31,761 nucleotides of DNA from Pseudomonadota bacterium. Its GTDB lineage: Bacteria; Pseudomonadota; Alphaproteobacteria; Reyranellales; Reyranellaceae. The notes beneath the pieces are model-generated. The model saw only the letters and a list, made by a program, of their open reading frames with translations, searched no databases and was not told where the DNA came from. Shown in pieces: positions 1 through 7,742 of this stretch (the stretch's first letter is position 1; each line of letters opens with the position of its first letter). The position numbers were made by a program, and so were the translations under genes. Location of the stretch: contig JAEZHS010000337.1 of NCBI GenBank assembly GCA_023436825.1, positions 1 through 31,761 of the forward strand, read 5' to 3'.

Positions 1-31
1 CGCTACGCTCGGCTCCGGTCGGGATGACGGG
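1..31. repeat. Partial copy of dispersed palindromic repeat
   Basis: Bases 1-31 are identical to the right arm of the complete repeat at 30383-30508 (ending in TCGGGATGACGGG). The window edge cuts off the rest, so the left arm and centre lie outside. It precedes the acyl-CoA synthetase at 112, again in an intergenic position. Confidence 0.85.
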
Positions 32-111
32 GTTTTGCAGTCACATGCGATAGCCCTGCCCGCGAGGGGGGAGAGGAAATCGAGTCGACGAGGAAAGCTG
101 TTTCAACGTGC

Positions 112-1698
112 ATGAACGGTGCTCTAACATTCCTTACCATGTTCGCACTCACCCAGGGACTACGCCGCGCCGCCCAGACCAAGCCCAACGGCGCCTCGAC
201 ACATTTTGGCGGTCGCCACCGGATCTGGCAGCAGACCATGGACAGGGTGAGCCGGGTCGCCGGCGCACTGGTCGCGCTGGGCGTGCGGCCCGGCGACCGC
301 GTGGCGATCCTGGCCCTGAACAGCGACCGCTACTTCGAGCTGATGTATGCCATCCCCTGGATCGGCGCCGCCACGGTGCCGATCAACACGCGGCTGGCGG
401 CACCGGAGATCGAGTACATCCTGTCCGACTCGGGCGCCGTGGCGCTGTTCATCGACACCGCCATGTCCCACCACCTCACACCGCTCGAAGACAGGATGTC
501 GAGCGTGCGCGAAGTGATCTGGCTCGACGACACGTCGGGGCCGGAAGGCCTGCTGCATTTCGAGGATCTCACCAACTACGACCCGGCGCCCGACGTCGGC
601 GCCGCCAACGACGACCTGGCGGGCCTCTTCTACACCGGCGGCACCACGGGACGCTCCAAGGGGGTGATGCTCACCCACACCAACCTGGTGGCGAACGCCT
701 TGAACGGCATCGCCGGCATCGGCTTCACCGGCGACACGGCCTACATCCATTCAGGGCCGATGTTCCATCTCGCCGACGGCGCATCGACCTTCGGCGTCAC
801 CATGGCCGGCGGTCGCCACGCCTTCGTACCCCGCTTCGAGCCGGTCGAGGTCCTGCAGACCATCCAGAGCGAGAAGGTGACGCACGCGCAGTTCGTTCCG
901 ACGATGATCAACATGATCGTCAACCATCCGCGCTTCGCCGAGTTCGACATCCGCACGCTCGCATTCATCCTCTACGGTGCCTCGCCGATGCCCGAGGGCG
1001 TGCTGCGCAAGGCCATGCAGGTGATGCCGCACGTCAAGCTGATGCACGCCTACGGCATGACGGAGGCGGCGCCGATCGTCACCCTGCTCGACCCGCGCTA
1101 CACGACGCTCGACGGGCCGTTCGCCGGCAAGCTGAAGTCGTGCGGCCAGGCGGCGCTGGGCTGCGAGATCAAGGTGGTCGACGCCAACCGGGAAGAAGTG
1201 CCGCGCGGCACGGCTGGCGAGCTCGCGATCCGCGGCGCCAACATCATGAAGGGCTACTGGAACAAGCCGGCCGAGACGGAGGCCGTGCTGAAGGACGGCT
1301 GGTACTACTCGGGCGACGGCGCCTATATGGACGACCAGGGCTTCGTCTACATCGTCGACCGCCTGAAGGACATGATCATCTCGGGCGGCGAGAACGTCTA
1401 CTCGGCCGAGGTCGAGAACGCGATCTCGCTGCACGCCGGCGTCAGCGAAGTCGCGGTGATCGGCGTGCCCGACGAGCGCTGGGGCGAGCGCGTGCACGCC
1501 ATCATCGTCCCCAAGGCGGGCGTCGTCCTCAGCGCCGACGACGTGATCGAGCACTGCCGTGGCCAGATCGCCGGATACAAATGCCCGCGCAGCATCGACT
1601 TCCGCGACATGCCGTTGCCGCTCTCGGGCGCCGGCAAGGTCCTGAAGCGCGAGCTGCGCGAACCCTACTGGAAGGGCTTCACCAAGTCGGTGAACTAG
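112..1698 (+). CDS. Acyl-CoA synthetase (AMP-binding, class I adenylate-forming)
   Basis: This enzyme should activate a carboxylic acid with ATP to an acyl-adenylate and then form the CoA thioester in the cytoplasm. The 528-residue length is normal for the family. The phosphate-binding loop YTGGTTGRSKG is at residues 174-184, YGMTEA at about 314, the hinge region YSGDGAYMDDQGFVYIVDR follows, and the C-terminal catalytic Lys (SGAGKVLKRE) is residue 509. The start at 112 has a GAGGAAAG at about 91-98, rather far away; the ATG at 139 (MFALTQGL) is a possible alternative because family N-termini often begin there. A second synthetase follows at 1968 in the same direction, which suggests fatty acid or aromatic/alicyclic acid use, but the substrate cannot be read from sequence. 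Family assignment is firm. Confidence 0.93.
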   Translation: MNGALTFLTMFALTQGLRRAAQTKPNGASTHFGGRHRIWQQTMDRVSRVAGALVALGVRPGDRVAILALNSDRYFELMYAIPWIGAATVPINTRLAAPEIEYILSDSGAVALFIDTAMSHHLTPLEDRMSSVREVIWLDDTSGPEGLLHFEDLTNYDPAPDVGAANDDLAGLFYTGGTTGRSKGVMLTHTNLVANALNGIAGIGFTGDTAYIHSGPMFHLADGASTFGVTMAGGRHAFVPRFEPVEVLQTIQSEKVTHAQFVPTMINMIVNHPRFAEFDIRTLAFILYGASPMPEGVLRKAMQVMPHVKLMHAYGMTEAAPIVTLLDPRYTTLDGPFAGKLKSCGQAALGCEIKVVDANREEVPRGTAGELAIRGANIMKGYWNKPAETEAVLKDGWYYSGDGAYMDDQGFVYIVDRLKDMIISGGENVYSAEVENAISLHAGVSEVAVIGVPDERWGERVHAIIVPKAGVVLSADDVIEHCRGQIAGYKCPRSIDFRDMPLPLSGAGKVLKRELREPYWKGFTKSVN

Positions 1699-1898
1699 GA
1701 GCGCTGTTCCTTGCCGTGTGGAAAGATCAGCGACTGCAGGAAGCTCAGCACGTACCAGACCGCCAGGAAGGCCAGGCACTCGAGCGCGAAGCTCTTGAAC
1801 TTGAAGAAGAACTCGGCGATGCCGAAGGCGATGAGGAACGGTACTGCCTCCTGCTTCGCCGCAACGAGAAGACCGAGATCCTTGATGAGTGAGAACAC
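1695..1898 (-). CDS. Small hydrophobic membrane protein of unknown function
   Basis: A 67-residue protein, GTG start, with a GGGGGA ribosome-binding site six bases upstream. It has one or two hydrophobic stretches: residues about 18-30 (VPFLIAFGIAEFFF) and about 38-58 (ALECLAFLAVWYVLSFLQSLIF), with basic residues between and after, so a one- or two-pass inner membrane protein is likely. Its stop overlaps the last codon of the upstream synthetase by 4 bp on the opposite strand. I do not recognise a family. Support for it being real is the good ribosome-binding site, the clean hydrophobic pattern and the absence of any competing gene in this stretch. Confidence 0.65.
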   Translation of the reverse strand: MFSLIKDLGLLVAAKQEAVPFLIAFGIAEFFFKFKSFALECLAFLAVWYVLSFLQSLIFPHGKEQRS

Positions 1899-1967
1899 TA
1901 TATCCCCCGTTTCCAGAACGACGCATCATTGAAGGCGCACTGCCCTTCGAATTCAAGTCAATCCGAG

Positions 1968-3500
1968 ATGCCCGCCATCCCCTACTACGACTGGATCGCC
2001 CATCATGCCGGCCGCCGGCCGACCCGGCTTGCGATCCACGACCTCCAGACGGCCCGCAAGTTCACCTATGCCGACCTCCATGCCCGCACCGACAGGCTGG
2101 CGGCCGCACTCGCAGCGAGAGGCATCGGCAGGGGCGACCGCGTGGCCTTGCTCGCACCCAACTGCGCCGAATACTTCGAGCTGCAATTCGCCTGCGGGCG
2201 GCTCGGCGCCATCATGCTGCCGCTCAACTGGCGACTCGCCGTGCCGGAGCTGCAGTACATCCTGCGCGATTCGACGCCGTCGCTCCTCATCCACGACAGC
2301 AGCTTTGCAGATCAGGCGCGCCAGCTGTCGACTGAGCTGCTGGAGATCGATCACGACCGCGCGGGAAGCTCCTACGAGCAGGCGCTGGCGTCGGCGCCGC
2401 CACCTGCCCCGCCGGTCGCGCTCAGCCACGATGACATCGCCATGGTGATGTACACCTCGGGCACGACCGGCCATCCCAAGGGCGCCATCATCACGCACGG
2501 CATGAACTTCTGGAACTGCGTAAACCTCGGCATCCCGGCCATGATCACGCCGGAGACCGTGCAGCTCGTGATCCTGCCGCTGTTCCACACCGGCGGCCTC
2601 AATTGCTACGCCAATCCCGTGCTGCACGCCGGCGGCACGATCCTGGTGATGCGCGCCTTCGATCCCGGCGCCGCGCTCGACTGCATCTCCGATCCGGCGC
2701 TCGGCATCACCCACTTCTTCGGCGTGCCGGCGCCCTACCAGTTCATGATGCAGCATCCCAAATTCCAGGGCGCGGACCTGTCGCGCCTCAGGATCGCCGG
2801 CGTCGGCGGTGCGCCGTGTGCGCTCGCCATCCTGGAGGGATGGAGCGCCCGCGGCGTGCCGCTGGTGCAAGGCTGGGGCATGACCGAGACCAGCCCCGCC
2901 GGCACCATGCTCGATGCCGCCGACGCCATCCGCAAGGTCGGCTCGGCCGGCAAGGCGCTGATGCACACCGCCATCCGCATCGTCGACGACGAAGGCAACG
3001 ACGTGCCGGCGGGCGGCATCGGCGAGCTGCTGATCAAGGGTCCCAACATCACACCCGGCTATTGGAACAAGCCCGAGGCCACGGCCACGGCGTTCACCGA
3101 CGGCTGGCTGCATACGGGCGACGCCGCGCGCCAGGATGAGGAAGGCTTTGTCTATATCGTCGACCGCTGGAAGGACATGTATATCTCGGGCGGCGAGAAC
3201 GTTTATCCGGCCGAGGTCGAGAACGTCCTGTTCCAGCTCCCGGGCGTCGCCGACGCCGCGATCATCGGCGTGCCCAACGAACGCTGGGGCGAGGTCGGAC
3301 TGGCGATCATCGTGCGCAGCACGGGCGAGATGCTGGAGGAAGCCGATGTCATCCGCCACTGCCTCAGCAAGCTCGCCAAGTTCAAGGTGCCGCAGTCGGT
3401 CGCCTTCGTCGACGTCCTGCCGCGCAACGCCACCGGAAAGGTCCTGAAACGCGAGCTGCGCGCCCAGTTCGTCGGCTCGGGCAGGCCGGCGATCACTTAG
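1968..3500 (+). CDS. Acyl-CoA synthetase (AMP-binding), second tandem copy
   Basis: A paralogue of the gene at 112, same reaction type (ATP-dependent acyl-CoA ligation). From the ATG at 1968 it is 510 residues. It has the P-loop YTSGTTGHPKG at residues 162-172, WGMTETS at about 303, an HTGDAARQDEEGFVYIVDR hinge segment and the A10 lysine (NATGKVLKRE) at residue 491, so all core motifs are intact. A TTG start at 1929 would add 13 residues, but they resemble nothing in the family, so ATG 1968 (MPAIPYYDWIAHHAG) is preferred although its ribosome-binding site is weak. The two synthetases are clearly diverged from each other, so this is not a recent duplication; different chain lengths or ring acids are plausible substrates. 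Confidence 0.93.
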   Translation: MPAIPYYDWIAHHAGRRPTRLAIHDLQTARKFTYADLHARTDRLAAALAARGIGRGDRVALLAPNCAEYFELQFACGRLGAIMLPLNWRLAVPELQYILRDSTPSLLIHDSSFADQARQLSTELLEIDHDRAGSSYEQALASAPPPAPPVALSHDDIAMVMYTSGTTGHPKGAIITHGMNFWNCVNLGIPAMITPETVQLVILPLFHTGGLNCYANPVLHAGGTILVMRAFDPGAALDCISDPALGITHFFGVPAPYQFMMQHPKFQGADLSRLRIAGVGGAPCALAILEGWSARGVPLVQGWGMTETSPAGTMLDAADAIRKVGSAGKALMHTAIRIVDDEGNDVPAGGIGELLIKGPNITPGYWNKPEATATAFTDGWLHTGDAARQDEEGFVYIVDRWKDMYISGGENVYPAEVENVLFQLPGVADAAIIGVPNERWGEVGLAIIVRSTGEMLEEADVIRHCLSKLAKFKVPQSVAFVDVLPRNATGKVLKRELRAQFVGSGRPAIT

Positions 3501-3508
3501 GAGCCTTC

Positions 3509-3594
3509 TTCCCCAGCGAAGCTGGGGAATCGATGTCGCCCATGAGCCCTCCGCCCGCTACGCGGGCACCTCCCCATCGAAGACGACGGGGAGG
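3509..3594. terminator. Triple-hairpin intergenic element between convergent genes
   Basis: Three consecutive inverted repeats fill the gap between two convergent genes: TTCCCCAGC-GAA-GCTGGGGAA (3509-3529, 9-bp stem), GCCCGC-TAC-GCGGGC (3553-3567) and CCTCCCC...GGGGAGG (3569-3594). The first stem could act as a bidirectional terminator. The cluster resembles the mosaic palindromic elements common between alphaproteobacterial genes. Confidence 0.6.
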
Positions 3595-3602
3595 CAAGCC
3601 TT

Positions 3603-3959
3603 CTAAACCAGCGGCACATAATCGTACTCGCCCACGCCCTGCAGGATCAGGAAGGTAAGCGAGGTCTTGCCGGCGTTGGTTACCAGGTGCGGCCGGCCGG
3701 GCGCCGCTACGAAGGTCTCGCCGGGCTTCAGGCGCACCTCTTCCTTGGGCTGCTGCAGGAACAGCCGCATCTCGCCTTCCAGGACGTAGAACGTATCGCT
3801 GATGTTGGTGTGATAGTGCCAGGGCACGGTCTGCGTCGGCGAGAGCTGCAGCTCGCTGATGCGGAAGCCGGGACGCTCGGCGTGGCGGTCGCGACGCTCC
3901 ACCTCGTACAGATGGCTGGCATCCTTGACGGGCTGAAGTCTGCGTTCGGCCTTCATCAT
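3603..3959 (-). CDS. Cupin-domain protein
   Basis: A 118-residue single-domain cupin, a small beta-barrel that usually binds a metal and serves as an enzyme or ligand sensor. The first cupin motif is visible as PWHYHTNISDTFYVLEG (two His of an HxH pair; Asp stands where the motif often has Glu), and the second as PGRPHLVTNAG with its His. An AAAGGATGG ribosome-binding site precedes the tandem ATG codons. It is divergent from the GST at 3994 with only 34 bp between starts, so the two may share a control region. No substrate can be inferred. Confidence 0.85.
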   Translation of the reverse strand: MMKAERRLQPVKDASHLYEVERRDRHAERPGFRISELQLSPTQTVPWHYHTNISDTFYVLEGEMRLFLQQPKEEVRLKPGETFVAAPGRPHLVTNAGKTSLTFLILQGVGEYDYVPLV

Positions 3960-3993
3960 CGATCCATCCTTTCACAAGGGATCGGGACCCATT

Positions 3994-4623
3994 ATGAACC
4001 TCCGCATGATCACGATCTACGGCGTCCACCGCTCCCGCGCTTCGCGCAACATCTGGCTGGCCCACGAGCTCGGCATCCCCTTCAAGCTGGTGCCGGTGAT
4101 CCAGCGTTATCGCCTCAAGGAGCCGATTCCGGCGGACGTGGTGCACACCAAGTCGCCGTCATTTCTCGAGGTCAATCCCAACGGCCACATACCGACCCTG
4201 GAGGATGACGGCTTCGTGCTGCACGAATCGCTCGCCATCAATCTCTATCTCGCCAGGAAGCATGGTGGTCCGCTGGCGCCATCCACTGTCGGAGAAGACG
4301 GCTTGATGAGCATGTGGTCGCTATGGGCCGCGACCGAAGTCGAGCCACATTCGCTGTCGATTGCGCAGAACGGTCCCACAGCCGATGTGATCGATGCCCT
4401 GCGCGCGCCCTTTGCGGTGCTGCAAAAAGCGCTCCCAAGCGGCTTCCTGGTCGGCGGTCGTTTCACGGTGGCTGACATAAACGTAGCGGAAGTCGTGCGT
4501 TATGCCGATGGCGCCACTCAGCTCTTCAACGAAGCCCCAAGAGTGAAGGCCTGGTTCGAAGCCTGTCGCGCCCGTCCGGCCTATCGCAGGATGTGGGACG
4601 CCCGTGAGAAGGAGCCGGCCTAA
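3994..4623 (+). CDS. Glutathione S-transferase family protein
   Basis: A 209-residue soluble GST. The N-terminal thioredoxin-fold half begins with ITIYGVHRSRASRNIWLAHEL (a Ser/Arg-rich alpha-1 start typical of bacterial GSTs) and contains the cis-Pro turn and glutathione gamma-Glu contact segment (NPNGHIPTLEDDG...LHESLAI). The C-terminal helical half has the N-capping motif VGGRFTVADINVAEVVRY. It probably conjugates or reduces an electrophile with glutathione. The ATG at 3994 or the in-frame ATG at 4006 could be the start. It is divergently paired with the cupin gene. Confidence 0.9.
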   Translation: MNLRMITIYGVHRSRASRNIWLAHELGIPFKLVPVIQRYRLKEPIPADVVHTKSPSFLEVNPNGHIPTLEDDGFVLHESLAINLYLARKHGGPLAPSTVGEDGLMSMWSLWAATEVEPHSLSIAQNGPTADVIDALRAPFAVLQKALPSGFLVGGRFTVADINVAEVVRYADGATQLFNEAPRVKAWFEACRARPAYRRMWDAREKEPA

Positions 4624-4814
4624 AAAGTCCGGCATTCCGCCTCTCGGGTGCTGTAGTCATGATGCAACGCGAAATGCCGATTCCCACAAGACGACGCATG
4701 GCCTAGGCTTGGCCAAGTGGCGAGTTTTCGAGACCGCCGCGGACCAGGTCGACGGCGGCCATGGCAGGCTCGGCGTGTATCGCCGTTCGGTCGCCGGCTA
4801 GGGGCAGAAGGTCT

Positions 4815-7742
4815 ATGAGGATTCTCGCGGAAACGGCGGAGCGCAGCATCGTGACGGTGCTGGCGGTCGACACCGTCAATTCCACTGGCCATATCGCCGG
4901 CGATGATCCCGACGATGCCCAGGAACTGCTGGACCGCATCTTCGAGCATCTTGACGGGACGATCAGGCGGGCCGGCGGGCTGATGGTGAACTATTCGGGT
5001 GACGGCGGCATCGCCGTCTTCGGCTGGCCGACCTCGATGGAAGACCACGCCGACCGTGCCTGCGAGACGGGTTGGCTGATCCAGCATCCCGGCACGGAGG
5101 CCGGCCGCATTCGCGACGTACTCGATCGTCCCATCCGCTTCCGCGTCGGCATCCATTCGGGCCTGGTCGGCTTGCGACGCATGGACATGCAGATCGGATC
5201 GCGGCTCGATCCGGTCGGCGGTACCGTTCACATCGCCGCCGCCCTGCAGAAGATAGCGCCGCCCGACAGCATCTTCGTGAGCTCGAAGACCGTCGAACTG
5301 TGCCGCTCGGCGCTCGACCTGACGCCGCTCGAAGACGTCAAGATCCTGAAGCAGATCAATGCGAGCGCCTACAGCCTCTCCGGGCCGCCCCGCGCACGCG
5401 GCATCGGCGACAGCGTCTCGCGCAACTACCGCACCCCGCTGGTCGGCCGCCAACGCGAGCACGACACGGTGCGCCACGCACTCGCCCGTCAAGACCCCGG
5501 CTGCCGCGCCATCGCCGTGATCGGCGAACCGGGCATCGGCAAGAGCAGGCTCGCGGCCGCGATCGTTCAGGACGCGCAGCAAAGCAGCCAGCTCGTCCTG
5601 ATCTTCCGGGGCGATTCCCAACGCCGCACGACGCCGTACTCGGCGGTGCGCTCGCTGATCCTCGCGGCCTCGTCGCTCAGCGAGACCGCGACGGACGATG
5701 ACATCGTGGCCGCCCTGACCGCCGCTGGAATCGAACACGTCAAGGACGGCCCCCTGGCTACCGTGCTGCTGGCCAAGGCCGGCGGCGAAAGGTCGGGTCA
5801 ATTGACACAGACCCAGGTCGCGCGGACGCTCGTGGAGGCCCTGACGAAACTGACCGCGGGCACGTCGACCCTGGTCGTGGTCGAGGACCTGCATCTCCTT
5901 GACCTCGAAAGCATCTACTGCCTGCGACTGATGGGCGAGAACACGGCGTGCGAGCCCTGTACGCTGCTGGTGACGGGACGACCCGAGTCTCTTGCCGAGG
6001 CCCGCGACATTGCCGCCACGGTCCTTCGCCTCGACCCTCTGCCGCGGGACGAGATGCGCGAGCTTGCCCATCGCCTGTGGCCGCCGGATGCGCCGCAACC
6101 GACCATCCTGGAGACAGTGCTCGACCGCGCGGATGGCGTGCCGTTCGTGCTCGAACAGATCGTACTGTCGATCCAGGACGCCTCCAGCGAGGGCGTCAAC
6201 CTGGTGCCGCAGAGCGTCCAATCGGTGATCCACGCCCGCCTGAATCGCCTTCCGCCGGGAGCCAAGGAGTGCGCCCAGGCGCTGAGCGTGCTGGGCAACG
6301 AGGTCGAGATCGATGTCGCCTTGCACGTATTGAACAAGGATAGCGAAACGCTGCTGCGCGAATGTGCCGAGCTCGAGCGGCTGGAGATCGTCCAGCCGTC
6401 GATCGGCACGTCGATCCGCTTTCGTCACGCCATCGTCGCGGAGGCCTGTTCCGAGACGGTGCCGGGACCGCGGCGGCGGGAGCTGCATCGCGCGGCGATC
6501 GCCGCCATTACCGCGACCTATTCCGATCTCGGTGCACAACTCGAACGCCTGGCCTTCCATGCTGAAAGTGCGCGCAACGACGAGCAGGCCCTCGAGTATC
6601 TGTGGCGGGCCGGACTGCGCGCCCGCCGCAGCTCGTCAAGCGGCTCGCTCTTCCTGATCTTCCAGCGCGCGATGGAATGCGTCGAAAGGATCGGCGAACC
6701 GGCGGAAAGACGGTTCGTCGACTTCGTGTTGATGGCCTTCGCCCAGCTCCTGAATATCGGCGAGTTCAGCGAGATGACCCCGTACCTGCCGCGCGCCCTG
6801 GAGCTCGCCCAGCGCCAGGATCGGCCGGACAGGGTCTGCGCCGCTTTGTGCCATATGGGCCTGGTAAGCTGGTTCAAGGGCCGCTATGTCGACTGCCGCG
6901 AGCAGAGCGAAAGGGCGCTGGCGATCGCCACCGAACTCGACAATCTTCCCCTGAAATTCAGCGCCAAGTTCATGCTGGCCAGCGCCCTCTACGGAATGGG
7001 AGAGATCGAGCGGGCGATCGACATGCAGCTCGAGCTGAGCGAGACGTTCGACGGCGCGCTCGAGACGATCCGCCTGGGGGCCGCTGCCATTCCTGGCTCG
7101 ATCGTCCGCGCCTACCTCGGCTGGTTCATGATGGAAGTGGGCCGCTACGAGGAAGGGCTGAGCCATGCAGAAAAGGCCCTGGAGATCGCCACACGGGAAG
7201 GCGAGCCCTACTCCGAGCTTCTTGCCCGGCTGGGCCTGGGCCGCAACCTGCTGAAGCTGCGGCGTGACCGTGATGCCGCGGATTGCCTGCAAGTCGCGAT
7301 CAATCTCGTCGATCAATACGGTTACGATCCGGCCTTGCCGCACGCCGTCGGCCTGCTGGCGAGCGCGCTGGCCCGGACAGGAGAGCCGGCGAAAGCCGTA
7401 TGGGCCGTCGAGGCGTGGCTCGCGCGCGGCCTGCAGGACCGCACCGGCCGGCTCGAGCTCTACTACCTGAACGCGGGTTACGCAGAGGCGCTGGCCCAGC
7501 TGGGATCGTCGTCCGATGCTCTCGCCGCGATCGATCGCGCACTCGATGTCGCGCGCAACATCTGCAACCCATGCCTGATCGTGCAGGGTCTCGGCGTACG
7601 TGCCGGCCTGCTGGCGGCGTTCGAGCCCGACTCGCCGCAGATTTCCGCCGACCTCGCCGAACAGACCAGCCTCTGCCGGCGATACGGCCTGGTTGCCGAC
7701 GAAGAGCTCAGGTTTTCTTCGGCCAGTCCGGCAGAATACTGA
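4815..7742 (+). CDS. Cyclase-like/AAA ATPase/helical-repeat signalling protein
   Basis: A 975-residue cytoplasmic multidomain protein from ATG 4815 (an upstream ATG at 4761 adds 18 unlikely residues). Residues about 10-200 form a class III nucleotidyl-cyclase-like domain with both metal-binding Asp present (VDTVNST, D19; SGDGGIAVFG, D63). The transition-state Asn and Arg of the usual VNxAARL motif are replaced (VHIAAAL, H139 and A143), and the position of the substrate-specifying Lys before SGD is Asn. The ATPase module follows: Walker A GEPGIGKS at 237-244 and Walker B LVVVEDLH with D358. Residues about 560-975 are a TPR-like helical array. This layout is known from cyclase/LuxR-type ATPase sensors. 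The cyclase part is probably inactive or divergent and may be regulatory. It converges with the peroxidase-P450 gene, overlapping by 35 bp. Confidence 0.88.
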   Translation: MRILAETAERSIVTVLAVDTVNSTGHIAGDDPDDAQELLDRIFEHLDGTIRRAGGLMVNYSGDGGIAVFGWPTSMEDHADRACETGWLIQHPGTEAGRIRDVLDRPIRFRVGIHSGLVGLRRMDMQIGSRLDPVGGTVHIAAALQKIAPPDSIFVSSKTVELCRSALDLTPLEDVKILKQINASAYSLSGPPRARGIGDSVSRNYRTPLVGRQREHDTVRHALARQDPGCRAIAVIGEPGIGKSRLAAAIVQDAQQSSQLVLIFRGDSQRRTTPYSAVRSLILAASSLSETATDDDIVAALTAAGIEHVKDGPLATVLLAKAGGERSGQLTQTQVARTLVEALTKLTAGTSTLVVVEDLHLLDLESIYCLRLMGENTACEPCTLLVTGRPESLAEARDIAATVLRLDPLPRDEMRELAHRLWPPDAPQPTILETVLDRADGVPFVLEQIVLSIQDASSEGVNLVPQSVQSVIHARLNRLPPGAKECAQALSVLGNEVEIDVALHVLNKDSETLLRECAELERLEIVQPSIGTSIRFRHAIVAEACSETVPGPRRRELHRAAIAAITATYSDLGAQLERLAFHAESARNDEQALEYLWRAGLRARRSSSSGSLFLIFQRAMECVERIGEPAERRFVDFVLMAFAQLLNIGEFSEMTPYLPRALELAQRQDRPDRVCAALCHMGLVSWFKGRYVDCREQSERALAIATELDNLPLKFSAKFMLASALYGMGEIERAIDMQLELSETFDGALETIRLGAAAIPGSIVRAYLGWFMMEVGRYEEGLSHAEKALEIATREGEPYSELLARLGLGRNLLKLRRDRDAADCLQVAINLVDQYGYDPALPHAVGLLASALARTGEPAKAVWAVEAWLARGLQDRTGRLELYYLNAGYAEALAQLGSSSDALAAIDRALDVARNICNPCLIVQGLGVRAGLLAAFEPDSPQISADLAEQTSLCRRYGLVADEELRFSSASPAEY

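Noticed and set aside
3493..4146. 217-codon minus frame over the cupin gene
   Set aside because: It is in a different frame from the cupin motifs and crosses the hairpin cluster; a shadow.
4620..6560. Long minus-strand reading frame of 646 codons
   Set aside because: It lies wholly antisense to the cyclase/ATPase gene, has the Arg/Gly/Asp-rich composition of GC-rich shadow frames and no recognisable motif.
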